Part shown: piece after piece, positions 9,126-18,638 of the stretch
Layout of the letters: the number at the start of each line of letters is the position of its first letter
Position numbering within the stretch: position 1 is the stretch's first letter
DNA from: Halobellus limi
Lineage (GTDB): Archaea; Halobacteriota; Halobacteria; Halobacteriales; Haloferacaceae
DNA length: 64,000 bases
Direction of reading: 5' to 3'
NCBI RefSeq assembly: GCF_004799685.1
Contig: NZ_CP031311.1
Location: 1,984,001 to 2,048,000, forward strand
The notes under the pieces: model-generated
The model's input: the letters and a program-made list of their open reading frames with translations, nothing else
Told to the model about the DNA's origin: nothing
The model's database searches: none
Position numbers and translations under genes: made by a program

Positions 9126-9551
9126 TCACTCGACGCTGACGAGGTACACGGCGACGACGCCCAGACCGATCCCGAGCAGTTTCCGCGCGCTCACGGACTC
9201 GTTCAAGAACGCGATCCCGAGGATCGAGCTGAGGACGAGGAACATCCCGAAGATGGGCGAGACGACGCTGACGGGCCCGAGCGACAGCGCCCGGTAGTAC
9301 GCGAGGATCCCCACCGTCAGGCAGACGCCCGCGAGGACGACGTAGCCGACTTTCGGATGGGTCACGTACCCCAGCGCGTCCTCCCCGTTGTAGAGGACGA
9401 TGCCGGCGGTCAGGACGACCAGGATCGTGTTCGTCATCATCGTCGCGACGTTGCTCGGAATCTGCGCCGTGCCGGTCGTCGCGACCCGCATAAACGGGGC
9501 CACGAGTGAGTAGGCGACGAGCGCGAGGATCGCCCACGGGAGGTAACTCAT
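9126..9551 (-). CDS. EamA/DMT-family membrane protein (single-repeat)
   Basis: A 141-aa protein with about five TM helices. It looks like one EamA repeat, half of a usual drug/metabolite transporter, with the glycine-rich LSLGPVSVVSPIF helix and a terminal LGIGLGVVAVYLV helix. Such half-size EamA proteins work as dimers in other organisms (family knowledge). The start at 9551 (MSYLPW) opens straight onto the first helix. An in-frame ATG at 9644 would add 31 polar residues and is less likely. Substrate unknown. Confidence 0.82.
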   Translation of the reverse strand: MSYLPWAILALVAYSLVAPFMRVATTGTAQIPSNVATMMTNTILVVLTAGIVLYNGEDALGYVTHPKVGYVVLAGVCLTVGILAYYRALSLGPVSVVSPIFGMFLVLSSILGIAFLNESVSARKLLGIGLGVVAVYLVSVE

Positions 9552-9686
9552 ATCCGACTCTCGGTACAGCCGCGGATTCACCGTTTCGATCGCGGTCGGC
9601 GGTTCGCCGGTCCGCCGGTCCGCCGAGGCGGGCGCAGAAGTCACCGTCGGCTCGGACCCCGGTCGGTCGATCGGCGGAAAGCACGG

Positions 9687-10937
9687 TCAGTCGTCGGCGG
9701 TGACCGATGCTCCCGTCGCGGTCCGTTCCGCGTCGCGGACGATACGCCAGCCGAGCGCGAGCGAGCACGCGCCAAGCGCGGCGACGACGGCGAACGATCT
9801 GGCGAGGCCGACGGCGTCGATCAGATAGCCGAACACCGGCGGCGCGACCGCGCCGCCGAGCGAGATGCCGATCGTGACGAGCGCGAAGTTCTTCCCGAGG
9901 TCGGCCCGCGCCGAGAGCGCGTCCGCCAGCGACGACCGGGCCGGTCGGGAGAGGCTGATGCTGCCGCTGAAGAGGAGCACGACCCCGAGGGCGAGCGGCG
10001 GGAGCGCGAGCGTCGCGAGCAGCGCGGCGACGACGGTCAAGAGCGCGTAGCCGACGACGACGACCGGCCCGGTTCCGATCCGGTCGGTCAGCGCGCCGCC
10101 GACGAGGATGAGGCCCGAGCCGACGACGAGCATCGCGGCGGTGAGCGCGCTCGCGGACCCATCGGGCAGCCCGTACCCCGCCGCGAGGAGACTCGGCGTG
10201 TACGTCCGAATGGCCCACGCCGACGCCGAGGTGAGAAAGGCGAGTACCGTCAGTGCGAGGATGCCGCGCGAGGCCGCGAGCGTCCGGAGGAGCGACCGGA
10301 CCCGCCCCGGGACCGAACGGAGCGTCGGCCGCCGGTCGGGGCGCTCTGCGAGCCCCGGCCGCGTGATCTCGTCGTCGACGGCGCGGAAGCCGTACAGACA
10401 GTACGCCGCGTAGGCGGCTCCGAGCGCGGCCACGACGCCGACGGCGACGCGCCAGGAGAGCCCGAGCGCCGTCGTCGCGGCGACGACCGCGTAGGGCGCG
10501 GCGAGACCGACCGCGCCGCCGAAGGCGTGGGCGCTGTAGGCCCGCCCCCGATTCTCGGCGGTCGAGACCGCCGCCAGGAGCGGGTAGTGCGCCGGGTGGT
10601 GGCCTGCGACGCCGACGCCGAGGATCACCTGCGCGCCGAGCAGCCAGTAGTAGGAGGGCGAAAGCGCCGTGAGCACGGCGCCGAGGGTGCCCGTGACGAG
10701 CGAGATCCCGAGGACGAGCGTCCGGCTGTGGGCGTCAGAGAGGTAGCCGAAGGGGAGTTGGAGGGCGAGCACGACGGCGTTCTGGACGCCGATCGCGAGT
10801 CCGATCGCGGCGATACTGACGTCGAACCGCGCCGCGAGCACGGTCACGAGCGGGGCCAGCATCACGATGTAGGCGTGATTGACGAAGTGCGAGCCGGCGA
10901 CCAGGCCGACGACCCGGCGATCCTGCGCGTCGGTCAC
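9687..10937 (-). CDS. MFS transporter
   Basis: A 416-aa protein with 12 predicted membrane spans. The loop after TM2 has FGYLSDAHSRTLVLG, a degenerate MFS motif A, and the second half has the matching GALTDRIGTGPVVV. The sequence resembles the fosmidomycin-resistance-like branch of MFS carriers (HHPAHYPLLAA in helix 4), so efflux is a fair guess; substrate is unknown. It is monocistronic by position, with the EamA gene downstream on the same strand 135 nt away. Confidence 0.88.
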   Translation of the reverse strand: MTDAQDRRVVGLVAGSHFVNHAYIVMLAPLVTVLAARFDVSIAAIGLAIGVQNAVVLALQLPFGYLSDAHSRTLVLGISLVTGTLGAVLTALSPSYYWLLGAQVILGVGVAGHHPAHYPLLAAVSTAENRGRAYSAHAFGGAVGLAAPYAVVAATTALGLSWRVAVGVVAALGAAYAAYCLYGFRAVDDEITRPGLAERPDRRPTLRSVPGRVRSLLRTLAASRGILALTVLAFLTSASAWAIRTYTPSLLAAGYGLPDGSASALTAAMLVVGSGLILVGGALTDRIGTGPVVVVGYALLTVVAALLATLALPPLALGVVLLFSGSISLSRPARSSLADALSARADLGKNFALVTIGISLGGAVAPPVFGYLIDAVGLARSFAVVAALGACSLALGWRIVRDAERTATGASVTADD

Positions 10938-11023
10938 GTCCGAGCGTCACCGCCGGACGGAGATATAGTCGCCGAATCCGACCGGCGACCGCGCCGTATG
11001 AGGGTCGATCGTCGAAGCGTCGG

Positions 11024-11091
11024 CGCTCTCGGGACGTCGACGCTCTCGCGACCTCAGCACTCTCGCGACCTCAGCGCTCTCGGGACGTCCG
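11024..11091. repeat. Four 17-bp tandem repeats
   Basis: Exact 17-base period: 11024-11040, 11041-11057, 11058-11074 and 11075-11091. The unit is near CGCTCTCGCGACCTCAG, with 2-5 differences between copies. The array covers the stop codon and last codons of the DUF58 gene, so slippage here has probably changed its C-terminus. Confidence 0.75.
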
Positions 11092-11967
11092 AGAACTCGG
11101 GGCGTCTCGCGTCGCCCACACGGCGGCGAACGCGTCGAAGAAGTCCGCGTCGGTGTCGACGACGACGTGCTCGGCGCGGTACCGCCGCGCGCGCGCCTCG
11201 ACCTCGTCAACGTGGGCGGAGAGCCGCTCCCGGTAGGACTCGACGGTCGACCCCGCGAAGTACGCCCGCTGTGTCGCCCCCGTCTCGGGGTCCTCGAAGA
11301 CGGTGTCGCCGACGACGTCGGGGTCGCGCTCTTCGGGGGCGACGACGTGAACCAGGAGCACGTCGGTGTCGCCGAGGGCCGCGAGGCCGTCCTCGATCGC
11401 GTCGGGATCCTCCAGGAAGTCGCTCACGACGACGACGAGCGACCGCGAGCGGATCGTCCGGGCGTACGAGGAGAGCGACTCGACGAAGTCCGTTCTATCC
11501 TCCGGGTCGATCTCGTTGACGGAGTCGAGGAGGCCGAGCAGTTCGCCCCGGGTCGACCGACCGTGATCCAGCCGCTCGAAGCCGGTTCCGATCGTCGAAA
11601 AGCGGAACGAGTCGTGCCCCGAAGCCGCGACGTACGCGAACGCGAGGCCGACGCGGGCGGCGAACTCGAACTTGTTCTCGCTCCTGTCCCCGAAGTCCAT
11701 CGACGCGGAGGTATCGAGGAGGACGTGGACCGTGAGGTTCCGCTCGGCCTCGTACTGCTTGATGAAGTACTCGTCCGTCCGGGCGTAGACGCGCCAGTCG
11801 ATGAGTCTGACGTCGTCGCCGGGGGTGTACCGCCGGTAGTCGCTGAACGTCAGCCCCTCGCCGACGTTCGGCGACTGCTGTTGGCCCTGCCGCCGCGAGT
11901 CGGTCCGCTGCCGCAGCGACCGCTCCAGGCGGGCGAGTTCGTCGAAGAAGGAGGGCTCGATCGCCAT
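11071..11967 (-). CDS. DUF58 domain protein, last gene of MoxR operon
   Basis: A 298-aa cytosolic protein. The family hallmark TFSDYRRYTPGDDVRLIDW is at residues 39-57, followed by a von Willebrand A fold with a MIDAS-like DTSASM. The family always travels with MoxR AAA+ ATPases and is thought to help in metal-dependent assembly or activation of membrane or exported complexes. Its ATG is 2 nt after the MoxR stop, so the pair is co-translated. The C-terminus runs into a short tandem-repeat array (11024-11091). Confidence 0.92.
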   Translation of the reverse strand: MAIEPSFFDELARLERSLRQRTDSRRQGQQQSPNVGEGLTFSDYRRYTPGDDVRLIDWRVYARTDEYFIKQYEAERNLTVHVLLDTSASMDFGDRSENKFEFAARVGLAFAYVAASGHDSFRFSTIGTGFERLDHGRSTRGELLGLLDSVNEIDPEDRTDFVESLSSYARTIRSRSLVVVVSDFLEDPDAIEDGLAALGDTDVLLVHVVAPEERDPDVVGDTVFEDPETGATQRAYFAGSTVESYRERLSAHVDEVEARARRYRAEHVVVDTDADFFDAFAAVWATRDAPSSRTSRER

Positions 11968-11969
11968 CG

Positions 11970-12911
11970 TTACAGCAGGTTCGAGACGGCGTCGTCGGGC
12001 GTCACGCCCTCGCGTTCGGCCCGGAAGTCGACGATGATCCGGTGTCTGAGCACCGGATGGGCCATCGCCTCGACGTCCTCCCAGGAGACGTGCGCCCGGC
12101 CGTCGAGGAAGGCGCGGGCCTTCGCCGCGAGGACGAGCCCCATACTGGCCCGCGGGCTCGCGCCGAACTCGACGTCTTCGGCCGTCCGCGTCGCCCGGAC
12201 CAGATCGATCACGTCGTCGCGGACGTCGTCGGCGATGGGCACCTGCCGGGTCAACTGCTGGGCGCGCTGGAGGCCGTCGCGGGAGAGCACCCGGTCGACC
12301 GCGGGGTCGGGCGCGCCCGTCGTGTACCGGTCGACGATCTCGCGCTCCTCGTCGCGGGCCGGGTAGTCGACGAGGATCTTCAGGAGGAAGCGGTCGGTCT
12401 GGGCCTCCGGCAGGGGATAGGTCCCCTCCTGGTCGATCGGGTTCTGCGTCGCGAGCACGAAGAAGGGGCGCGGCAACTCGCGGGTCTCCCCGGCGGTCGT
12501 CACCTGCTTCTCCTGCATCGCCTCTAAGAGCGCCGCCTGCGTCTTCGGCGTCGCGCGGTTGATCTCGTCGGCGAGGACGAGGTTCGCGAACACCGGCCCG
12601 CGCTCGAAGACGAACTCCCGCTCTCCGTTCACCTCGCGGATGATCTCCGTCCCGGTGATGTCCGCCGGCATCAGGTCCGGCGTGTTCTGGATGCGCGAGA
12701 AGGAGAGGTCAGTCGCCTCCGCGACGGTCCTGACCAGCGTCGTCTTCCCGAGCCCGGGGTTGCTCTCGATGAGGGCGTTGCCGTCGCAGAGTAGGCAGAC
12801 GAGGAGCTGTTCGACGACGTCGGACTGGCCGACGATTCGCTTTCCGACCTCCTCGCGAAGGGCGGCGAGTCTGCGCTGGATCCGGTCGATCTCCTCGTTC
12901 GTTCCGTTCAT
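11970..12911 (-). CDS. MoxR-family AAA+ ATPase
   Basis: A 313-aa ATPase with Walker A SNPGLGKTTLV near residues 54-64, Walker B LVLADEINRATPK near 111-123, a sensor-1 FVLATQNPIDQEGTYPLPEAQ region (shown in part: ATQNPI), and the C-terminal lid. MoxR proteins act as chaperone-like remodelers for partner proteins carrying VWA/MIDAS domains, exactly the partners encoded before and after it here. Gene order BatA-like, VWA, coiled coil, DUF7502-like, MoxR, DUF58 is the classic haloarchaeal cluster. Confidence 0.95.
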   Translation of the reverse strand: MNGTNEEIDRIQRRLAALREEVGKRIVGQSDVVEQLLVCLLCDGNALIESNPGLGKTTLVRTVAEATDLSFSRIQNTPDLMPADITGTEIIREVNGEREFVFERGPVFANLVLADEINRATPKTQAALLEAMQEKQVTTAGETRELPRPFFVLATQNPIDQEGTYPLPEAQTDRFLLKILVDYPARDEEREIVDRYTTGAPDPAVDRVLSRDGLQRAQQLTRQVPIADDVRDDVIDLVRATRTAEDVEFGASPRASMGLVLAAKARAFLDGRAHVSWEDVEAMAHPVLRHRIIVDFRAEREGVTPDDAVSNLL

Positions 12912-12944
12912 AAGTTGGCGTGCATCGGTGAGTCTCTCCGTATA

Positions 12945-13922
12945 TCAGCCGTTCTCGGTCGTTCCGTCCGCGTCCTCGTCCTCGATCTCCCTGATCCGGA
13001 GGTTGTACTCGCGGACGAGCTCGGCGTCCTCGATCCGCTCCTCGCCGGCGAAGCCGGCCTGCTGGCTGTCGAACTCGCCGGTCCCGCCGCCCCCGCCGAA
13101 CCCGTCGCCCGGGCCGGTCGGGCCGTCGCCGCCGCCCTCGCCCGTCCCCGGGACCGAGATGTTCTCGAACTCGTCGCCGGCCTCGACGTCCTCGGGGTCG
13201 CCGAGGATTTCCTCGCCGTCCTGGAGTTCGTCCTCGTCCGGTCGGTCGACCGTCGGCTCGCCGCCGCCGACGCCCAGGATCCCCGCGAGGTCGGGGTCGA
13301 CGACGGCGACCTGGACGCTCGCGAGGCTCACGAGGACGACCAGCACGACGGTCACCGCCACGCGGCGCGTCTCGACGAGTTCGAGCGTCGACGTCCGGCC
13401 GAGCGTCTCGATCACGTCCCCGTAGAGCCGACGCGCCATCTCCGTGTCGGCGCCGTGGTCGACCGCGTCGCGGGCGGTCCGTAGCGCCTCGCGTATCTGA
13501 GGGTTCGCCGCCTCGAACTGCTCGACGAGCGGGCGGCGGAGCCTGAAGGCGTACTCGCCGGCGAACGCGACGACGCCGACCGCGACGGCGACGAGCGACG
13601 TCGCGCCGACCGCCCGGGGGGCGAAGTCGCCGACGAGCGGGATCGCTCCGAGCGCGTCGGCGAGGGCGGTCGGGAGACGGACGCCGACGGCGAGCCACGC
13701 GGGGTCGACCAGCGCGAGGACGAGATTCGCGAGGAGGGCGAGGAACGCGGCGTCGACCGCCGCGTGGACGACTGCGGCCTTGCGGACCTCGGTCCTGACC
13801 TCGTCGAGCGCTTCGCGGATCCGCGCCGTCGACCCGTCGGCCGCCGAGTCGGCGTCGGCTCCGGCGCTATCGTCCGCCTCAACTTCGGTTTCGGGGCCGC
13901 CGTCCCCCTCCCGATCAGACAT
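12945..13922 (-). CDS. DUF7502-like membrane protein of MoxR operon
   Basis: A 325-aa protein. After an acidic N-terminus there are two TM pairs near residues 45-75 and 90-110, a cytoplasmic helical part, another TM near residues 180-200 (VTVVLVVLVSLASVQVAVV), then a long acidic, Gly-rich tail. No enzyme motif is visible. It matches in position and build a haloarchaeal family I know as DUF7502. The ATG at 13922 overlaps the preceding gene by 8 nt; a GTG two codons earlier is an alternative. It probably works with MoxR and the VWA proteins in the membrane. Confidence 0.85.
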   Translation of the reverse strand: MSDREGDGGPETEVEADDSAGADADSAADGSTARIREALDEVRTEVRKAAVVHAAVDAAFLALLANLVLALVDPAWLAVGVRLPTALADALGAIPLVGDFAPRAVGATSLVAVAVGVVAFAGEYAFRLRRPLVEQFEAANPQIREALRTARDAVDHGADTEMARRLYGDVIETLGRTSTLELVETRRVAVTVVLVVLVSLASVQVAVVDPDLAGILGVGGGEPTVDRPDEDELQDGEEILGDPEDVEAGDEFENISVPGTGEGGGDGPTGPGDGFGGGGGTGEFDSQQAGFAGEERIEDAELVREYNLRIREIEDEDADGTTENG

Positions 13923-14271
13923 TCTCACACTCCTCCGGGACGCTGCCGTTCTCTTCGCGCAACTGCTCGCAGACCTCGGAGAGGCCCTCTCTGTACCCGT
14001 CGCGCTCGGACCGGACCGCAGAGAGCGTCTCGTTCGCGGCCGCCAGTTCCGACTCCAGGCCGCTCACCTGCGACTCCAGCGAGTCGATCCGGTCGCGAGC
14101 GGAGCGGAGGTCCTCGCGGAGCTGTTCGTTCTGTGACCGCAACTGCTCGTTCTGGGCCTCGACCTCGGAGACGCCGGACTGAAAGAGCACCGTGGCTCCG
14201 ACCGTCCCCGCGGCGAGGACGAGGAGGGCGGCGACGAGCGCGAGGTTCAGTCGGCGACCGACGTACGTCAC
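13915..14271 (-). CDS. Membrane-anchored coiled-coil protein of MoxR operon
   Basis: A 118-aa protein with a single N-terminal TM helix (LALVAALLVLAAGTVGATVLF) and then a heptad-rich coiled coil (EAQNEQLRSQNEQLREDL and so on) with a short acidic C-terminus containing two Cys. The GTG at 14271 is taken as the start because it overlaps the stop of the VWA gene as GTGA, a translational-coupling arrangement. Upstream in-frame residues belong to the other frame. Such small coiled-coil proteins may serve as scaffolds, but no function is known. Confidence 0.82.
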   Translation of the reverse strand: MTYVGRRLNLALVAALLVLAAGTVGATVLFQSGVSEVEAQNEQLRSQNEQLREDLRSARDRIDSLESQVSGLESELAAANETLSAVRSERDGYREGLSEVCEQLREENGSVPEECENV

Positions 14272-16700
14272 GGGAGGCCTCCGTCGGAGGTGGTCGTTCG
14301 GCGACGAACTTGAAGCCGCCGATAGCTCACTTCGGCCGTGAAGGCGAGCAGCCCGGTCAGGAGGAACAGCCACGTCCAGTCGGTCTTCACGGGCTCGACG
14401 CCGCGGGCGCGCTGGCTCGCGAACCGGGCGATTTCAGCGCCCTGCGCGGCGGTGAACTCCCGGCCGCCGGTGTCGTCGACGAGCGCGTCGAGCGCCGGAT
14501 CCGGTCCGAACGCGGCGTACTCCCGCGGGTAGTTCGCGGCGTAGGTGGCGCCGAGGACATCGTGGTAACCCGTCTCCTCGGGCGTCACCGTCGCCTGGAA
14601 CGTCTCCTCGCCGACCCGCCGGAACGATGCCCCTTCAGCCTCGGGCCGCTCCGTGCCCCGGTACGTCGCGGTCGTCGACTCGCCCACCCGGGTGTCGGGG
14701 ATGCCGGTGATCCCGGTCGCCTTCCGCTCGGGGTCGCCGACGGCGTAGTTCGTCGTCCGCGTCACGAGCAGCGAGTCGGGCTCGCGGAGCAGGCCGTCGA
14801 GCGTCCCGTCCTCGCCGTGGGCGGTGAGCGTCGCCACCCGGCCGAGCCCGTAGCGCCACGTCGCGAGCGCCGGCTGGCCGTTGCCGCCGGCGACGAGGAA
14901 GTCCGCGCCCTGCCGGACGGAGACGTCGTTGAACGCCCCCGGCGACGACGTCAGCGTGACGCCTCTGGTGACGAACGCCCGCCGGTCGAGGACGATCAGT
15001 TCGGACGCGCCGGCCGCGCCCGAGCCGCCGAAGAGGATGCCGAGCCGGGTGGTCTCGGTCGCGCGGAAGTAACTGCCGCTGCCCGCGCCGGCGATGGTCC
15101 GCAGCGTGCGCTCGTTGACGCGCTCGCCGGCCCCGACGGTGACGACGCGGACGCCGCGCTCGGACAACCGGGAGGCGACGCCGGCGGCCTCGTCGGGGCT
15201 GTCGTGACCGTCGCTGACGACGATGATCGCCCCCGGGCGGTCCCCGAGGAGTTCGCCCCCGCCGCGGACGCCCGCGGCGATGTCGGTCGCGCCGCCGGCG
15301 CGGAGCCTGCGGATCTTGTCCTCGAGTTGCCCGCGGTTCTCCGAGAGGGGTTCGACGTCGGCGACGCGGTAGGCCTGGAAGTTGAAGCCGACGATCCCGA
15401 CCTCGTTCTCGTCGCCCAACTGGTCGAGCACCGAGAGCGCCGCGGACTTCTGGATCGCCATCCCCTCCTGGGCGCTGCCCGACACGTCGACCGCGAGGAC
15501 GATGTTCGTCGCCCGGGCCTGTCCCTCGCCGGTCGTGACCGGGAGCATCGACGCGAGGTTCGAGCCCTCGTAGCCGCCGCTCTCGAAGGAGTTGGGGCCG
15601 CCGACGACGAACAGGCCGCCGCCGTCGATGACGAACCGCTGGAGGCGGTCGACGTTCCCCACCGAGTCGGCCGGCGCGTCCTGAACGACGACGGCGTAGT
15701 ACGGCGAGAGGTCCTCGGGCACCTCCTCGGCCGTGTCCACGTCGTAGAGGTCACCCAGGTAGTCGCGGAAGGGGTACTCGCCGGGCGAGACGTACAGGAT
15801 CTTCGGCCGTTCGACCACGCGGACGGTCTTCCGGAAGACGTCGTTCTCTCCGAACCGATCGGTCGCGTCGATCTCGGCGGTGATCGTGTGGCTCCCGGTC
15901 GACTCGAACGTGTGGTTGAACTCGGCCGTCCGCGGCGCGTCCTCGAAGGACCGTTCGAGCACCCGCTCGCCGTCGACGCGAACCGCGAGCGTCGTCGACG
16001 TGTTCGGACCGACGCCGTCGACGCGGGCCGCGAAGGCGTTCTCGACGCCGAGGCTCACCTTCTCGGGGCCGGCGACGGTGACGTACCGCTCGGTAGTCCG
16101 CGGTTCCGGCGAGACCACGGAGACCGTGGCGTTGACAGAGCGCGCGAGGGTCGCCGCCTCCGGCAGGGACTGACCGCTCGTCACCCGGCCGTCGCTGAGG
16201 AGCACCAGATTGCCGTCCTCCTGCACGTTCGCCCCGACGGCGTCGCCGACCGGCGAGGAGTCGTCCGTGCCGACGGGGACGCGCCGGACGGAGACCCCCT
16301 CGGCCTCGATCGACTCGGTGATCCGGTCGGCGACGTTCGGCGTCACCGCCGTGCTGTCGGACTCGTCGACGAGCAGCGTCACGCTGGGGTCGCCGGCGGT
16401 CAGTTCCGACTGGACGGTGTAGGGTCCGGCCGCCGAGAGGACGACCAGCGCGACGACGGCGACCCGGGCGGCGAGGAACCAGCGCCTGGAGCGCTCAGAC
16501 GCCGTCCCGTCGGCCTCGCGGAAGACGAGCGCCCAGAGCGCGAGGGCCGCGAGCGGCAACGCGAGGAGTAACAGCGGCCGTTCGAGGCCGACCGAGAGAG
16601 CCTCCGTGAGTTCGACGGAGACGGCGAGTGGGGAGAGAGACTGCGTCGAGAGCAGGGCCTCGGTATAAACCGATGGCGGCGATACGAAACCCCCCAGCAT
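14268..16700 (-). CDS. Large VWA-domain membrane protein of MoxR operon
   Basis: An 810-aa protein. Two N-terminal TM helices (residues about 40-60 and 70-95) and one C-terminal TM near residue 785 hold a large external or cytoplasmic body. The body has an N-terminal Rossmann/VWA-like region, a GATase-like segment (ILYVSPGEYPFRDYL, FVIDGGGLFVVGGP), and a true VWA domain with MIDAS DVSGSAQ near residues 405-412 and later TDIAAG and SDGHDSP. It is like the BatB/CglB group that partners MoxR. Its ATG shares one base with the upstream stop (TGATG), so it is coupled. Confidence 0.92.
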   Translation of the reverse strand: MLGGFVSPPSVYTEALLSTQSLSPLAVSVELTEALSVGLERPLLLLALPLAALALWALVFREADGTASERSRRWFLAARVAVVALVVLSAAGPYTVQSELTAGDPSVTLLVDESDSTAVTPNVADRITESIEAEGVSVRRVPVGTDDSSPVGDAVGANVQEDGNLVLLSDGRVTSGQSLPEAATLARSVNATVSVVSPEPRTTERYVTVAGPEKVSLGVENAFAARVDGVGPNTSTTLAVRVDGERVLERSFEDAPRTAEFNHTFESTGSHTITAEIDATDRFGENDVFRKTVRVVERPKILYVSPGEYPFRDYLGDLYDVDTAEEVPEDLSPYYAVVVQDAPADSVGNVDRLQRFVIDGGGLFVVGGPNSFESGGYEGSNLASMLPVTTGEGQARATNIVLAVDVSGSAQEGMAIQKSAALSVLDQLGDENEVGIVGFNFQAYRVADVEPLSENRGQLEDKIRRLRAGGATDIAAGVRGGGELLGDRPGAIIVVSDGHDSPDEAAGVASRLSERGVRVVTVGAGERVNERTLRTIAGAGSGSYFRATETTRLGILFGGSGAAGASELIVLDRRAFVTRGVTLTSSPGAFNDVSVRQGADFLVAGGNGQPALATWRYGLGRVATLTAHGEDGTLDGLLREPDSLLVTRTTNYAVGDPERKATGITGIPDTRVGESTTATYRGTERPEAEGASFRRVGEETFQATVTPEETGYHDVLGATYAANYPREYAAFGPDPALDALVDDTGGREFTAAQGAEIARFASQRARGVEPVKTDWTWLFLLTGLLAFTAEVSYRRLQVRRRTTTSDGGLP

Positions 16701-18511
16701 CACAGATCACCCCGCCGGCGGAGGAAGGCGACCTCGCCGAGCGCGACGGCGACGATCCCGAGAGCGACCCACTCGGTCAGCGGTCCCGGCACGGTCCGCT
16801 CCTCCTCTCTCGTCGTCGGGGCGCCGCCGGCGTCGGAGTCGACCGGCGCCGCCGACACGTCGGACTCGGCGGGATCGAGCAGCGACGCGCTGTACCGACT
16901 GCCGTCGGCGACGTAGAAGCCGGCGGCGGCGGCGTCGATCCGCGACGCCGTCACCTCGCCGCGCGGCGTCTCGATCGTCGTCTCGTTGCCGAAGGAGAGG
17001 CCCGCTCCCGTCTCGCGGTTCAGGTCCGAAAGCGACTCCCGATCCGCGAGCGCGTAGACGCTTCGCTTCCAGAAGATCGGGTACTCGAAGTCGTACTTGA
17101 ACGACGATCCCGACTCGACGTAGCCGTAATAGAGGATCCGGCCGCCGCCCCGACTCTCGGTCGCGACGATCGGCGTGCCGTCGTTCGTCGAGACGAGCGC
17201 CCGTCCCGATCGCAGGTCGCCGCGGACGTACCGCTCCGGCGGCGGGAACGTGATGTCACGCGTCAGTTCGTCCGCCGCGGGCGTCGCGAGCGTCGGGTTC
17301 GAGCCCATCCCGTCCGGAGCGATCAGGAGCAGGTCGCCGTATGCGTCGACCGGCATCGACCCGTCGGCCTGGACGCCGACGCCGCCGTCCGCGGCGAGGG
17401 CGTCGCGGCCGGCGGCGACGTGTGCGTCGCGGATCTCGTCGGCGTCGACGTTGCTGTAGAGCACGACGTCGTAGGTCTCCTCGGGCGGGTCGGGGATTGA
17501 GTCCGGCGGCTCGACGACCGTCAGTTCGACCGGATCGATCACCGACAGCGCCGTCGTCAGGTAGCGGTTCTCGTCGTTCGTCACGAGGAGCACGTCGACG
17601 GCGGCGTCCTCGGGCGCGGCCACGTAGGCGACGTCGTCGGTGGGAAAGGAGTCGCCGGGCGAGAGTCGGACCTCGCCGCCGCCGGCGGGGACCGGGAGGG
17701 TGACGCTGCGGACGTCGCCGGGCGCGAGCGAGACGGTCTCCTCGGCCTCGCCCAGCGAGACCCGACGGGTGACCTCCTCGCTTCCGGAGTTCTGTACCGA
17801 GACCGTCACTTCCTCGCCGGAGAAACTCCGGTCGACGATACCGACGTTGTCGTCGCCGCCGCCGTCGAACTGCCGGAGGTCGACCGTCAGCCCGCGGGCG
17901 CGGGCTGATTGCACGGCGGCCTCCCAGTCATCGTCGCCGGCGAAGTCGCTGAGGACGACGACGCGCGCGTTCTCGCCGGCGAGACTCGATCCGCGCGCGA
18001 TCGCCGTTCGGAGGTCTCCCGGAGCGTCGGTGGCGCGGAGGTCCGAGAGCGTCTCCGCCGCGTCGCCCGCGGTCCCGGCCCTGAGCGCGATCGAGGACTC
18101 CCCGTCGACGACGACCACGGAGGTCGTCGAGGTGGTCTCCTCGCGTGCGGCGGCGACGGCGCGGTCGAAGCGCGTCGTGCCACCAGTCTCGACGTTCATA
18201 CTCGCGCTGGCGTCGACGACGAGGACCGTCTCCTCGACGGTCTCAGATTCCGAGACCGGGACGTACGGCGCCGCGAGCGCCGTCGCGAAGAGGACGATCG
18301 CGAGCAGTTGGAGCAAGAGCAGGGCGCTGCGCTTCAGGCGTTCCAGCAGCGGTCTCGAAGACGACGTGCCGTCGGCGTCGGTCAGAAAGCGGACCGTGGG
18401 AAGGGTCACGCGCCGCGGATCCGGACGAACCAGATACAGGAGGACGACGGGAACCGCAGCGAGGAGGGCGGCGAGTCCGAGCGGGGAGAGGAAGGCGTCC
18501 GAGAGGGCCAT
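16700..18511 (-). CDS. BatA-like VWA membrane protein, first gene of MoxR operon
   Basis: A 603-aa protein. The N-terminus is a BatA domain: two TM helices (LGLAALLAAVPVVLLYLV and LLLLQLLAIVLFATALAA) around a PLLERLKRSALL loop. A VWA domain with DASASMN (MIDAS) follows at about residue 95, then beta-rich repeats, a GATase-like segment, and a final TM helix near residue 580. It heads the six-gene operon. The ATG at 18511 starts just before the first TM helix. Confidence 0.92.
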   Translation of the reverse strand: MALSDAFLSPLGLAALLAAVPVVLLYLVRPDPRRVTLPTVRFLTDADGTSSSRPLLERLKRSALLLLQLLAIVLFATALAAPYVPVSESETVEETVLVVDASASMNVETGGTTRFDRAVAAAREETTSTTSVVVVDGESSIALRAGTAGDAAETLSDLRATDAPGDLRTAIARGSSLAGENARVVVLSDFAGDDDWEAAVQSARARGLTVDLRQFDGGGDDNVGIVDRSFSGEEVTVSVQNSGSEEVTRRVSLGEAEETVSLAPGDVRSVTLPVPAGGGEVRLSPGDSFPTDDVAYVAAPEDAAVDVLLVTNDENRYLTTALSVIDPVELTVVEPPDSIPDPPEETYDVVLYSNVDADEIRDAHVAAGRDALAADGGVGVQADGSMPVDAYGDLLLIAPDGMGSNPTLATPAADELTRDITFPPPERYVRGDLRSGRALVSTNDGTPIVATESRGGGRILYYGYVESGSSFKYDFEYPIFWKRSVYALADRESLSDLNRETGAGLSFGNETTIETPRGEVTASRIDAAAAGFYVADGSRYSASLLDPAESDVSAAPVDSDAGGAPTTREEERTVPGPLTEWVALGIVAVALGEVAFLRRRGDL

Positions 18512-18638
18512 CGTGCGTGAGGCGGTCCCCCGGGGTATTGTGCCTTTCCCACCCGCGGCGAGGAAGCGGACCTCTCGTCCCGTTGCCGTCCCGGACGGGA
18601 GAGCAAACCCTTTCAATCGGGGCCGCTTCGGGTCGCGT

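Noticed and set aside
13764-16571. 935-codon plus-strand frame opposite the MoxR operon
   Set aside because: It is an antisense shadow in GC-rich DNA: rich in Arg, Ala, Gly and Asp, no domain, and the minus strand has well-known overlapping operon genes across all of it.
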